The position numbers and the translations under genes were made by a program. DNA of 64,000 nucleotides from Streptomyces microflavus (GTDB lineage Bacteria > Actinomycetota > Actinomycetes > Streptomycetales > Streptomycetaceae): positions 1 to 64,000 of the forward strand of contig NZ_BMUG01000014.1 in assembly GCF_014650075.1 (NCBI RefSeq). Direction: 5' to 3'. The notes under the pieces are model-generated. The model searched no databases. It saw nothing but the letters and a program-made list of their open reading frames with translations, and had not been told where the DNA came from. Below are positions 8,275-16,701 of this stretch, piece by piece (the stretch's first letter is position 1; every line of letters begins with the position of its first letter).

Positions 8275-8721
8275 ATGCTCAGTGCACTCGAGGTCTTCAC
8301 CACCGTTGTCGTCGGCGTCATGGTGGGGGTGGAGTTCTCCGTCGCCTTCTTCGTCAACCCGATCCTCGACGGCCTCCCCGGCGACAACGGCCTGCGCGGC
8401 CGCACCCACGGGGCCCGGCTGCTCGGCGCCGTGATGCCGTTCTGGTACATCGGCTCGCTCGTCCTCGTCGCCGTCTGGGCCGTCGCCGGACGGCACCACC
8501 ACGGCGCCGGCCTCGTCGTCACCGCCGCCGCGCTGCTGATCCTCAGCGTCATCATGTCGGTCCTGCTGCTCGTCCCGATCAACAACCGGGTCAAGACGTG
8601 GACCGCCGACGGCCTCCCCGCCGACTGGAAGCAGCAGATGAACCGCTGGGACCGCTTCCACTACGTCCGCGTCGCCGTCATCATCGCCGCCTTCGCCCTG
8701 CTGGTCGGCGCCCTCGGCTGA
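8275..8721 (+). CDS. DUF1772 (anthrone-oxygenase-like) membrane protein
   Basis: A 148-residue protein with four hydrophobic segments. The signatures FFVNPILDGLP near the N-terminus and VPINNRVKTWTADGLPADWKQQMNRWDRFHYVR near the third quarter are typical of DUF1772, a family that includes fungal anthrone oxygenases; most bacterial members are uncharacterised. ATG 8275 follows TAGGAGGGG. The gene is divergent from the TetR gene and shares its operator region, so it is probably the regulator's main target. Confidence 0.87.
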   Translation: MLSALEVFTTVVVGVMVGVEFSVAFFVNPILDGLPGDNGLRGRTHGARLLGAVMPFWYIGSLVLVAVWAVAGRHHHGAGLVVTAAALLILSVIMSVLLLVPINNRVKTWTADGLPADWKQQMNRWDRFHYVRVAVIIAAFALLVGALG

Positions 8722-8833
8722 GGGGTCCCCCACCGGCGGGCCCTTGAGTGCCGAACGCGAGGGCAGGAGCGAAGAGAGCAGCACTCCGTAACGCCACGTA
8801 AGCGATTACTGGCTATATAGATGGTTTTAGGTA

Positions 8834-8858
8834 GTTTCCTGCGCGCTCAGTCGGGTAC
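8834..8858 (+). promoter_or_regulatory. Candidate stress-sigma (SigB-type) promoter for the aldehyde dehydrogenase
   Basis: GTTT at 8834-8837 and GGGTAC at 8853-8858 are separated by 15 nt, fitting the GNNT-N14-16-GGGTA(C/T) form recalled for the S. coelicolor SigB regulon. The predicted transcript would start near 8865, at the following hairpin. Confidence 0.4.
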
Positions 8859-8864
8859 CCCGCA

Positions 8865-8893
8865 GTGAGGCGGAACGCAGCGTTCCGCCTCAC
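8865..8893 (+). other. Perfect 14-bp hairpin in the aldehyde dehydrogenase leader
   Basis: GTGAGGCGGAACGC (8865-8878) is followed after one base by its exact reverse complement (8880-8893). There is no T-run. It may terminate read-through from the DUF1772 gene, or form a stabilising 5' structure on the downstream mRNA. Confidence 0.6.
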
Positions 8894-8920
8894 CGCATCA
8901 ACCGTCGTTCTGGAGAATTC

Positions 8921-10336
8921 ATGTCAGAGCAGCGCAAGAGTCCGTTCGCCACCGTCAATCCGTACACCGGGGAGACCCTCGCGGAGTTCCCGGCCATCGA
9001 GGGCGCGGAGGTCGACGCCGTCCTGGAGACCGCGGGCGGCGCCTTCGACACGTGGCGGAAGCGGACCGTCGAGGAGCGTGCCGAGCTCGTCGGGCGCGTC
9101 GCCGGGCTGATGAGGGAGCGCAAGGAGACCTTGGCCCGCCTGATCACCCTGGAGATGGGCAAGCTGATCTCCGAAGCCCGCGGGGAGGTGGACCTCGCCG
9201 CGTCGATCCTGGCGTACTACGCGGAGCACGGACCCGGATTCACGGCCCGCGAGCCGCTCGACGTCGAGGAGGGTGAGGCGTACCTCGTCAACGAGCCGCT
9301 CGGGGTCCTGCTCGGCGTCATGCCGTGGAACTTCCCGCTCTACCAGGTGGTGCGCTTCGCCGGGCCCAATCTGGTGCTGGGCAACACCGTTCTGGTCAAG
9401 CACGCCGGGATCTGCCCGCAGTCGGCGCTCGCACTGGAGGTGCTGTTCCGCGACGCGGGCGCGCCGGAGGGTGTCTACACGAACCTGTTCGTGAGCCACG
9501 ACGAGATCTCCCGCATCATCGACAGCCCCGTGGTGAAGGGGGCGTCCCTGACCGGCAGCGAACGCGCGGGGGCCCAGGTCGCCGAACGGGCCGGCCGGAA
9601 CATGAAGCCCAGCCTGCTGGAGCTGGGCGGCAGCGATGTCTTCATCGTTCTGGACGGTGAGGGTCTGGAACGTACGGTGGGTGCCGCGGTGGCAGGCCGG
9701 ATGGCCAACACCGGGCAGAGCTGTGTGGCGTCGAAGCGGTTCATCGTGCTGGCGGACGTCTACGACGACTTCGTCGAAGGGATGCGGCGCGCGTTCGAGG
9801 GCCTGGAACCCGGCGATCCGTCCGACGAGGCCACGACGCTGGGGCCGCTCTCCTCCGAGCAGGCGGCTTCCGGCCTCGCCGAGCAGATCCGCGAGACGGT
9901 GGAGCAGGGCGCCGAGCTGGTCATCGGCGGCGGCCGGATAGACCGTCCCGGTGCGTTCGTACAGCCGACGATCCTCACCGGCGTCAAGCCGGGCATGCGC
10001 GCGTACGCGGAGGAGCTCTTCGGCCCCGCCGCGGTGATCTACCGGGTCCAGGACGAGGACGAGGCGATCGCTCTCGCCAACGACAGCCAGTACGGCCTGG
10101 GCGGGTCCGTCTTCTGCGCGGACGTGGAGCGTGGCCGCAGGGTGGCCGAGCGGGTGGAGACCGGCATGGTCTGGGTCAACCACCCGACCTCGACCCAGCC
10201 CGATCTGCCGTTCGGCGGGATCAAGCGCTCCGGCTACGGGCGGGAGCTCTCGAAGCTCGGCATGCAGGAGTTCGTCAACCGCAAGCTCGTTCGTGTGCTG
10301 CCTCCCGATGCCGAACTGAGCGGCATCGCGGGCTGA
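8921..10336 (+). CDS. NAD(P)-dependent aldehyde dehydrogenase, succinate-semialdehyde dehydrogenase-like
   Basis: A 471-residue ALDH-superfamily enzyme that oxidises an aldehyde to the acid. MPWNFPLYQ (cofactor entry), the general-base Glu in LLELGGSDVF, the catalytic Cys in MANTGQSCVASKR, and EELFGPAAVIY with FGGIKRSGYGREL are all in place. Overall pattern fits the succinate-semialdehyde/broad aldehyde group; substrate cannot be fixed from sequence. ATG 8921 follows TGGAGAAT. The aldo/keto reductase downstream lies 145 bp away on the same strand and ends at a strong terminator, so both may belong to one carbonyl-detoxification unit, possibly stress induced. Confidence 0.92.
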   Translation: MSEQRKSPFATVNPYTGETLAEFPAIEGAEVDAVLETAGGAFDTWRKRTVEERAELVGRVAGLMRERKETLARLITLEMGKLISEARGEVDLAASILAYYAEHGPGFTAREPLDVEEGEAYLVNEPLGVLLGVMPWNFPLYQVVRFAGPNLVLGNTVLVKHAGICPQSALALEVLFRDAGAPEGVYTNLFVSHDEISRIIDSPVVKGASLTGSERAGAQVAERAGRNMKPSLLELGGSDVFIVLDGEGLERTVGAAVAGRMANTGQSCVASKRFIVLADVYDDFVEGMRRAFEGLEPGDPSDEATTLGPLSSEQAASGLAEQIRETVEQGAELVIGGGRIDRPGAFVQPTILTGVKPGMRAYAEELFGPAAVIYRVQDEDEAIALANDSQYGLGGSVFCADVERGRRVAERVETGMVWVNHPTSTQPDLPFGGIKRSGYGRELSKLGMQEFVNRKLVRVLPPDAELSGIAG

Positions 10337-10481
10337 GGAGCCCCTGGCTCTGCCGCGCCCGCCCCTGGAGTGCGATTCCGACCGGCCCGGCGTACCCGGC
10401 CGCAGACGGAGCCGTACGACCGGCCATCCCGTACACATCTCTCGCCGCCTTCCGAGGCATCGACAACAAAGAGGAGTAACC

Positions 10482-11309
10482 GTGCCCGCAGTACCCGACA
10501 TCACCCTCAACAACGGTGTGACGATCCCCCAGCTCGGCTTCGGGACGTTCCAGATCCCGCCGGAGGAGACCCGCGAGACCACGCTGGCCGCCCTGGAGAC
10601 CGGATACCGGCACATCGACACGGCGGAGATGTACGGCAACGAACGGGAGGTCGGCCAGGCGGTCCGGGACTCCGGTCTCAACCGCGCCGACGTCTTCGTG
10701 ACCAGCAAGCTGAACAATGACGCGCACCAGCACGACGATGCCCTCCGGGCGTTCGACCGCACCATGGAGGAGCTCGGTCTCGAGTACCTGGACCTCTTCC
10801 TGATCCACTGGCCCCTGCCGGGTTCGGGGGACTTCGTGGAGACCTGGAAGGCCCTGGAGGAGATCTACCGGTCCGGGCGGACCAAGGCGATCGGGGTCTC
10901 CAACTTCCAGCCGAACCACCTGCGGCGGCTCCTGGCGGGCAGCACGGTGGTGCCCGCCGTCAATCAGGTCGAGGTGCACCCCTACCTCACCCAGGAGGAG
11001 GTACGGGCCTTCGGCGCGGAGCACGACATCGCCACGGAGGCGTGGTCGCCCATCGCCCAGGGCAAGGTCCTTTCCGACCCGGCGATCACCCGCATCGCCG
11101 AGCGCGTGGGCAAGTCGACCGCGCAGGTGACGCTGCGCTGGCACCTGCAGCGCGGGGACATCATCTTCCCCAAGTCGGTGACGCGGAAGCGGATCGAGGA
11201 GAACTTCGAGCTCTTCGACTTCGAGCTCACCGAAGGTGACATCGGTGAGATCTCCGCCCTGAACCGTAACGAGCGCACCGGGCCCGACCCGGACACGTTC
11301 AACGGCTGA
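10482..11309 (+). CDS. Aldo/keto reductase (2,5-diketogluconate reductase-like)
   Basis: A 275-residue NADPH-dependent carbonyl reductase with the (beta/alpha)8 fold. The catalytic tetrad is visible: Asp and Tyr in HIDTAEMYGNE, Lys in VFVTSKL, and His in LFLIHWPL. The family signatures GVSNFQPNHL and PKSVTRKRIEEN are present. GTG 10482 follows GAGGAG. Length is standard for the AKR5-type group. It probably reduces reactive aldehydes or ketones alongside the aldehyde dehydrogenase; the true substrate is unknown. Confidence 0.92.
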   Translation: MPAVPDITLNNGVTIPQLGFGTFQIPPEETRETTLAALETGYRHIDTAEMYGNEREVGQAVRDSGLNRADVFVTSKLNNDAHQHDDALRAFDRTMEELGLEYLDLFLIHWPLPGSGDFVETWKALEEIYRSGRTKAIGVSNFQPNHLRRLLAGSTVVPAVNQVEVHPYLTQEEVRAFGAEHDIATEAWSPIAQGKVLSDPAITRIAERVGKSTAQVTLRWHLQRGDIIFPKSVTRKRIEENFELFDFELTEGDIGEISALNRNERTGPDPDTFNG

Positions 11310-11318
11310 CCACGGCGC

Positions 11319-11359
11319 GTCGGCCCGGCCACGGAGTACGGCTCCGTGGCCGGGCCGAC
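11319..11359 (+). terminator. Strong hairpin terminator after the aldo/keto reductase
   Basis: An 18-bp perfect stem (11319-11336 with 11342-11359) closes a 5-nt loop, TACGG, directly after the stop codon. Confidence 0.85.
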
Positions 11360-11437
11360 GTCTGTCTGCGAGGGCTCCGGGCCGACGCCCGTCCGTAAGG
11401 GCCGGGGCAGCCACGAGCAGGAGGCACTCCCCGCACA

Positions 11438-11474
11438 TTGACTGATCTCATAATCGAATGTGATGCTTTCATCA
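11438..11474 (+). promoter_or_regulatory. Promoter and TGATGANNNCATCA operator of the amidohydrolase
   Basis: TTGACT (11438-11443) is followed after exactly 17 nt by TGATGCTTTCATCA (11461-11474), so the palindrome occupies the -10 position. The reverse complement is identical to the operator at 20842-20855, where the spacing to TTGACA is also 17. A TetR repressor bound here would block RNA polymerase. Confidence 0.72.
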
Positions 11475-11513
11475 TTCAACGGCCACTCGGTGGCCCAGGT
11501 GGAGGCAGGAACC

Positions 11514-12494
11514 ATGCACACAACCGACGCTGCATCGGGGGCGCTCGGCGGCGCGATCGACGTACACGCCCACTTCGTCACGAGCACGCTGCGCATGGCC
11601 ATGCGGGACGCCGGGGTGGAACATCCCGACGGCATGCCGACCGTCCCCGAGTGGAGTCCGCAGAGCGCGCTGCGGCTCATGGACGGGACGGGTGTCCGGG
11701 CGGCCCTGCTCTCCGTCTCCTCGCCCGGTGTGCACTTCGGGGACGACGGCGCTGCGGTCCGCCTGGCCCGGTCGGTCAACGACGAGGGGGCGGCGCTGGT
11801 CGCCGAGCACCCCGGACGGTTCGGCCTGATGGCGAGCCTCCCCCTGCCCGACGTGGTGGCGGCGGTGTCGGAGGCCGAGCGGGCCCTGGGGGAACTGGGG
11901 GCGGACGGCATCATCCTCCTGACCCAGTACGCGGGCCGCCATCTCGGGGACCCGGTGTACGAGCCGCTGATGGCGGTACTGGACGAGCGGGCGGCGGTGG
12001 TGTGCCTGCACCCGACCTCTCCGGTGTGCTGGGAGGCGACGGCGATGGGGTACCCGCGCCCGATGCTGGAGTTCCCCTTCGAGACCACCCGAGCGGTGAC
12101 CAACCTGATCCTCGGCGGCACCGTGGACCGTTACCCGCGCATCTCCTTCGTCGTCCCGCACGCGGGTGCGGCCCTGCCGGTCCTGGCCGACCGGATCGCC
12201 GCGTTCGCGATGATGCAGCAGGGGGCGGCGGCCGTCGACGCGATCAGTTCGCTGCGCCGTCTCTACTTCGATGTCGCCGGGTTCTCCTCGCCCCGGGCCC
12301 TGCCCGCGCTGCTCGGGCTCACCGACGACGAACACACGCTGTACGGGAGCGACTTCCCGTTCACCCCCGACTGGGTGGTCGAGGCGCTGGCCGCGGACCT
12401 GGCCGCGAGCAAGGTGCTGACCCCGCCGCAGATGAGGAGGCTGCGGGACGAGAACGCCGTGCGGCTCTTCCCCCGTTTCGGCCCGGCCCTCTGA
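11514..12494 (+). CDS. Amidohydrolase-family (ACMSD-like) decarboxylase or hydrolase
   Basis: A 326-residue TIM-barrel protein of the amidohydrolase_2 group, which includes aminocarboxymuconate-semialdehyde and resorcylate/salicylate decarboxylases. Metal ligands are visible in IDVHAHF (HxH), CLHPTSP (His), VVPHAGA (His), and LYGSDFPF (Asp). ATG 11514 is chosen because GGAGG lies 9 nt upstream; upstream in-frame starts have none. In this position it likely removes a carboxyl group from an aromatic or ring-cleavage intermediate. It carries the same operator as the minus-strand catabolic operon, so it belongs to that regulon. Confidence 0.85.
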   Translation: MHTTDAASGALGGAIDVHAHFVTSTLRMAMRDAGVEHPDGMPTVPEWSPQSALRLMDGTGVRAALLSVSSPGVHFGDDGAAVRLARSVNDEGAALVAEHPGRFGLMASLPLPDVVAAVSEAERALGELGADGIILLTQYAGRHLGDPVYEPLMAVLDERAAVVCLHPTSPVCWEATAMGYPRPMLEFPFETTRAVTNLILGGTVDRYPRISFVVPHAGAALPVLADRIAAFAMMQQGAAAVDAISSLRRLYFDVAGFSSPRALPALLGLTDDEHTLYGSDFPFTPDWVVEALAADLAASKVLTPPQMRRLRDENAVRLFPRFGPAL

Positions 12495-12509
12495 GGAGAG
12501 CGAGGAGAG

Positions 12510-12551
12510 CCATGGGCCGCCGCGGCCTGCGTCCCGCGCGGCGGCCCATGG
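12510..12551. terminator. Bidirectional terminator between amidohydrolase and LmeA-like genes
   Basis: Perfect 15-bp arms at 12510-12524 and 12537-12551 with a 12-nt loop separate two convergent genes. Confidence 0.8.
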
Positions 12552-12554
12552 AGC

Positions 12555-13268
12555 CTATGCGCGGCGGAAGGTGACGTCCTGTCCGGTGAATCCTGCGGAG
12601 AGCCCGGTGGAGGTGACGCCGAGGCCGCGCAGATGCAGGTCCCCCGGCACGTTCTTCAGCGGGATCGCGTCGCGAAAGGCCCGCTCCAGCAGCGCATCGG
12701 CCGCCGCCGGGTGGTCGCCTCCGACCAGGTGGGCGTCGGCGAAGGTGATGCTGTTCCCCGGTCCGGGCCTCGGGGTCGCGACGAGGGTCAAGGGGGTCCC
12801 GCCGAAGGGCAGGTCCAGGTCTGCCTGTACGGATCCGGGTTCCCGGCCCTGCGTGATGGGGAACCCCAAGGACCGCGAAAGGTCCCCGTAGGAGAGGAAC
12901 GCCGTGGCCCGGGCGGTGCGGGAGCTGGCCGCGCCGCCGTCGTCCGGCGCGCTCAGGCCCCGTAGGCGCACGTCGAGACGGGTGATGGGCAGGGGCCGGT
13001 TCACGGAGTCGGCCGGGATGTCGTGGGCGGATACATCGACCGTGTCGATCGTGCCCCGGGCCAGTTGTGGCAGCACGGGAAAGCCCCGGACGTCGACGTC
13101 CGGCAGTTCGGCCGTACCGGTGGCGCTCCTGAAGGCGCGGGCCGTGCGGTGCTCGGCCTGGTGGGCGGCCACGCGGTCCGCGGCCAGTGCCGTCAGCAGG
13201 AGAGCGGCCACTCCCCCGGCGACCAGTGTGCGGCGGCGCGTGGGGCGGAGTATCGGGGTGATGGGCAC
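12555..13268 (-). CDS. DUF2993 (LmeA-like) exported phospholipid-binding protein
   Basis: A 237-residue protein with an N-terminal signal/anchor helix (RRRTLVAGGVAALLLTALAADRVAA) followed by a DUF2993 domain (VDVRGFPVLPQLARGTIDTVDVSAHDI, then LDVRLRGLS and LHLRGLGVTSTGLSAGFTGQDV). Mycobacterial LmeA, the studied member, binds phosphoinositides and acts in lipomannan maturation in the periplasm. The GTG start at 13268 follows GGAGAG. It lies 80 bp downstream of the MFS gene on the same strand with no hairpin between them, so it may be co-transcribed and fall under the same operator. Confidence 0.82.
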   Translation of the reverse strand: MPITPILRPTRRRTLVAGGVAALLLTALAADRVAAHQAEHRTARAFRSATGTAELPDVDVRGFPVLPQLARGTIDTVDVSAHDIPADSVNRPLPITRLDVRLRGLSAPDDGGAASSRTARATAFLSYGDLSRSLGFPITQGREPGSVQADLDLPFGGTPLTLVATPRPGPGNSITFADAHLVGGDHPAAADALLERAFRDAIPLKNVPGDLHLRGLGVTSTGLSAGFTGQDVTFRRA

Positions 13269-13348
13269 GGGGCGTCTCTCCTGGCGGTGGCTGCGAGGGT
13301 GCCGCCGCCCTGCGGGCAGGGCGGCGGGCTGCGCGGAAGGGGGGCAGG

Positions 13349-14992
13349 TCAGCGGGTCCGGGTCCGGCGGGGGGCCGGGGCGGTGTCGGGGGCGGGGCTG
13401 ATGTCAGGCTCGGTGCCAGGATCGGAGTCGGGGCCGGTCGCTTCGGTGTCCGTAGCGTCGGTCTCGGCGGCGTCGTCGGCGTGCCGGGGCGCGCGCAGCA
13501 GGCACAGGAGTGCGGCCAGCGCCAGGATGACCGCGACGACACCCATGGCGGAGGTGAACCCGGACATGAAGGCGTCACGCACGGCTTGGGCCAACGGGGC
13601 TCCCTGGGCGCCGAGTTGGGAGGCGACCTCAAGTCCTCCGGCCGCCGAGTGGCGTACGGCCTCGGCGGCGTCGCCGGGCAGTCCGGTGAGCGCGGGGAGG
13701 CCGGAGCGGTACTGGTCGGAGAAGACCGAACCCATGACCGCGATGCCGACGGCCGCTCCGACCTCGCGGGTGGTGTCGTTCATGGCCGATGCCACGCCCT
13801 GGCGGTCGGGGCCGAGCGACCCGACGATGGCACTGGTGCCGGTGGAGCTGGTGAGCCCGATGCCGATGCCGGCGAGGACGAGGCCCACGAGGAAGGCTGT
13901 GTATCCGCTGTCCTCGTGGAGGCGGGTGAGCCAGAACATGCCGCCGGCGAGCAGGAACAGACCCGCCGACATCACGAACTTGAGGCCGATGCGCTGGACG
14001 AGGCGAGGGGTGAGGGTGGAGGCGGGCAGGACGACGGCGGCCACGGGAACGAGGGCCACGGCGCTCTTGAGGGGGCTGTAGCCGAGGATCAGCTGCAGGA
14101 ACTGCAGGCCCACGAAGAAGAATCCGAAGACGGCCATGAACTGCGTCAGGATGGCGATGGATCCCGCCCGGAAGCCCCGCAGGCCGAACAGGTGCGGGTC
14201 CAGCAGCGGGTGGGAGTTGCGCAGCCCCAGCACCGCGTAGGCGACGAGGGAGAAGGCGGAGACGGCGAACGAGGCGAGGACCTCCGGGCGCGTCCACCCC
14301 TGCTCGCTGCCCTCGATGATGCCGTAGACGAGGGTGCCCACCGCCAGGGCGGTGAACAGGGTGCCGCTCCAGTCCACCGGCTCGGGCGTCGAGCTCTTCG
14401 TCTCGGGTGCGAGCAGGGCTGCCGCGAGGGCGCAGAGGACGGCGGTGGCCGCGCTGACGAGGAAGATCGACTTCCATGACCAGGCCTCCAGCAGTCCCCC
14501 GGCGACCAGCATGCCGATGATCGCGCCGGCGGCCGCGAAGCCCGACCAGATCGCCACTCCCCTGGCCTTGCGCTCGGGCGGGAAGGCGGAGGTGATGGTC
14601 GACAGGGTGCCCGGCATGATCATGGCGGCACCGATACCCATGACCACGCGCCACGCGATGAGCTCCTGGGTCGTCGAGGCGAAGGCCGCGAACCCCGCCG
14701 CCACGGCGAACAGCACGTTCCCGGCGATGAGGACCTTGCGGCGCCCGATCCGGTCGCCCAGGGCGCCCAGGGGCAGCACCAGCGCGGCGAGCGCCACGGT
14801 GTAGCCGTCGGCGATCCAGGTGAGCGACGCGTTGGAGGCGTCGAGGTCGACGGCGAGTTCGGGCAGGGCCAGGTTCAGGGCGGACACCGAAGCCACGACC
14901 ACGATCAGCGACAGACACATCGCGAACAGCACGCCTTGGTGCCCGCCTCGGCCCTGACCGATGGGCGGGGAAACAGCCTTGGTTCGTTCCAT
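13349..14992 (-). CDS. DHA2-type MFS transporter (14 TM)
   Basis: A 547-residue drug:H+ antiporter-like protein. About 14 hydrophobic segments are visible from VLFAMCLSLIVVVASVSALNL to VVAVILALAALLCLL, with motif A (LGALGDRIGRRKVLIAG) between helices 2 and 3 and the antiporter motif C region (GFAAAGAIIGMLVAGGLLE). The C-terminal 50 residues are acidic and Asp/Thr-rich. Start ATG 14992 lies 15 nt downstream of the TGATGAATTCATCA operator. It probably moves the aromatic substrate or a toxic intermediate of the neighbouring pathway across the membrane. Confidence 0.88.
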   Translation of the reverse strand: MERTKAVSPPIGQGRGGHQGVLFAMCLSLIVVVASVSALNLALPELAVDLDASNASLTWIADGYTVALAALVLPLGALGDRIGRRKVLIAGNVLFAVAAGFAAFASTTQELIAWRVVMGIGAAMIMPGTLSTITSAFPPERKARGVAIWSGFAAAGAIIGMLVAGGLLEAWSWKSIFLVSAATAVLCALAAALLAPETKSSTPEPVDWSGTLFTALAVGTLVYGIIEGSEQGWTRPEVLASFAVSAFSLVAYAVLGLRNSHPLLDPHLFGLRGFRAGSIAILTQFMAVFGFFFVGLQFLQLILGYSPLKSAVALVPVAAVVLPASTLTPRLVQRIGLKFVMSAGLFLLAGGMFWLTRLHEDSGYTAFLVGLVLAGIGIGLTSSTGTSAIVGSLGPDRQGVASAMNDTTREVGAAVGIAVMGSVFSDQYRSGLPALTGLPGDAAEAVRHSAAGGLEVASQLGAQGAPLAQAVRDAFMSGFTSAMGVVAVILALAALLCLLRAPRHADDAAETDATDTEATGPDSDPGTEPDISPAPDTAPAPRRTRTR

Positions 14993-15006
14993 GAATCCAT
15001 CGTAAT

Positions 15007-15020
15007 TGATGAATTCATCA
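15007..15020 (-). promoter_or_regulatory. TetR-type operator TGATGAATTCATCA in front of the MFS gene
   Basis: A perfect 14-bp palindrome 15 nt upstream of the MFS start, matching TGATGANNNCATCA sites at 11461, 20842, 22075 and 22676. Confidence 0.72.
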
Positions 15021-15084
15021 GAGTCGACACGAGGATCATCGCATTCAGCTGCTCGCCGTGCCGCTCGTCCGGCGACGGGGTGGG

Positions 15085-16701
15085 TCAGGCGGTCGCCGAG
15101 GACGCCACGGCCGGGGACCAGGCGGGGAGCGAGGCGGTGATGGTCTCCGCGCGCCGAGCTCTCGCGTCGCATTCCGCGGCCAGGACGACGCGGTCGGGGC
15201 GGAGCAGGACGGCGCCTCCCCGCAGCCATGCCCGGAGCCGCCCGGTGGGGTCGGTCACGTGGATGGCGTCCGGCTGCGGTACGAGCGAGACCACGCGCGC
15301 GTCCAGCGCGGACGCCACGCGACGCAGGGCCGGGGTGAGACGGCGGCAGGTGACGAGGGCGAACTCCGGGCCCAGCAGATCGTCCAGGAGGGCGGCCCCG
15401 CCGTCCTCGGTGTGCACCGGCGGCTGGGGGCACAGGTCCCCGGGGCGGGGGCCACGGCCGGGAACGGCCGCGCGGCGCACCAGGCCGCCGCCGGACAGGG
15501 GCGGGCTCAGTCCGGCGAGGCCGGCCCGGGAGAGGGCCTCGGTGCGCTGCCCGACGGCCAGTGCCGCCTTGCGTGCCAGGGCGGTGCCCGGATGCGGGCT
15601 CGTCATCGCCCGCCCTATCAGGACGGCGGTACGGACCAGATGGGTCGCGTGGGGGCGGCGCTCGGCCTCGTAACTGTCGAGCAGCTCCTCGGAACTGCTG
15701 CCCCGCAGGACCCGGGCGAGCTTCCAGACGAGGTTGTGGGCGTCCCGCAGGCCTGCTCCCAGCCCCTGGCCGATGAACGGCGGGGTGAGATGGGCGGCGT
15801 CCCCGAGCAGCAGGACACGGTCGCGCCGCCAGCGGTCGGTGACCTGCGCCCGGAAGACGTAGGCGGCGGTCCGCACCACCTCCAGGTGCTCCTGGGGCAC
15901 ATCGCCCGTCCACGGGGCCAGCAGGGCGAGAAGGCGTGAGCGGTCGGCCAGGGCTCCGTCGGCGAGCTCCTCCGGCAGCCGGAACTCCCAGCGGTACCGG
16001 TCCTGCCCGATCCGCATGTACGTGGCCGGGGCGACGGGGTCGCAGACCTGGTGGACGCCGTCCCAGGCCGGCAGTTCCACCCGGCAGCGCACATCGACGA
16101 CCAGCCACCGCTGGGGCTCCCCCAGCCGGACGGTGCCCGCCCCGATGGCCTCGCGTGTCGTGCTGCCCGCTCCGTCGCAGCCGAGCACGGCGGCCGCGTG
16201 GACGGTGCGCCGGTCTCCGGTGGTGAGGTCCTCCAGCTCGGCCCGGACGGGCAGGCCGCTCCCCGGAGGAGGCATCACCAGGCCCCTGACCTCGGTGGAG
16301 GCGTACAGGCGGGCCGTGGGGTGGCGCGCGAGCTCGTCCCGCAGTACGCGTTCGAGGTCCGGCTGGTCGAACATGTTGGCCTGGGGGAATCCGTGGGCCG
16401 AGAGGTGCCGGCCGCGCGGAAAGCGGGCGAGGACCCGGTGCCGGGCGTCGACCAGTTGCATGCCCAGCGAGGGCCGGCTGAGGGCGGTGAACTCCTTCTC
16501 CACCCCGGCGGCCTGGAGGATGCGCATGACCTCGTCGTCCAGGTGGACGGCCCGGGGCAGCGGGTAGAGGCCCGGATGCCGCTCGAAGACCTCGCAGGCG
16601 ATACCGCGGCGGCTGAGGAGGATCGCCGCGGTCAGGCCGACCGGGCCGGCTCCGACGACGGCGACCGGGACGGTGGGCGTGGGAGGGGGTGTGGCGGTCA
16701 T
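15085..16701 (-). CDS. FAD-dependent aromatic hydroxylase (MhpA/3-(3-hydroxyphenyl)propionate hydroxylase-like)
   Basis: A 538-residue class A flavoprotein monooxygenase. The N-terminal FAD motif VAVVGAGPVGLTAAILLSRR, the middle DG motif (VLGCDGAGSTTREAIG) and the GDAAHLTPPFIGQGLGAGLRDAHNL signature are all clear; a thioredoxin-like C-terminal domain follows, as in MhpA and PheA. It should add a hydroxyl group to a phenolic ring using NAD(P)H and O2, giving a catechol-type substrate for the dioxygenase encoded just upstream. Its ATG overlaps the stop of the dioxygenase gene (ATGA), implying translational coupling. Confidence 0.9.
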   Translation of the reverse strand: MTATPPPTPTVPVAVVGAGPVGLTAAILLSRRGIACEVFERHPGLYPLPRAVHLDDEVMRILQAAGVEKEFTALSRPSLGMQLVDARHRVLARFPRGRHLSAHGFPQANMFDQPDLERVLRDELARHPTARLYASTEVRGLVMPPPGSGLPVRAELEDLTTGDRRTVHAAAVLGCDGAGSTTREAIGAGTVRLGEPQRWLVVDVRCRVELPAWDGVHQVCDPVAPATYMRIGQDRYRWEFRLPEELADGALADRSRLLALLAPWTGDVPQEHLEVVRTAAYVFRAQVTDRWRRDRVLLLGDAAHLTPPFIGQGLGAGLRDAHNLVWKLARVLRGSSSEELLDSYEAERRPHATHLVRTAVLIGRAMTSPHPGTALARKAALAVGQRTEALSRAGLAGLSPPLSGGGLVRRAAVPGRGPRPGDLCPQPPVHTEDGGAALLDDLLGPEFALVTCRRLTPALRRVASALDARVVSLVPQPDAIHVTDPTGRLRAWLRGGAVLLRPDRVVLAAECDARARRAETITASLPAWSPAVASSATA

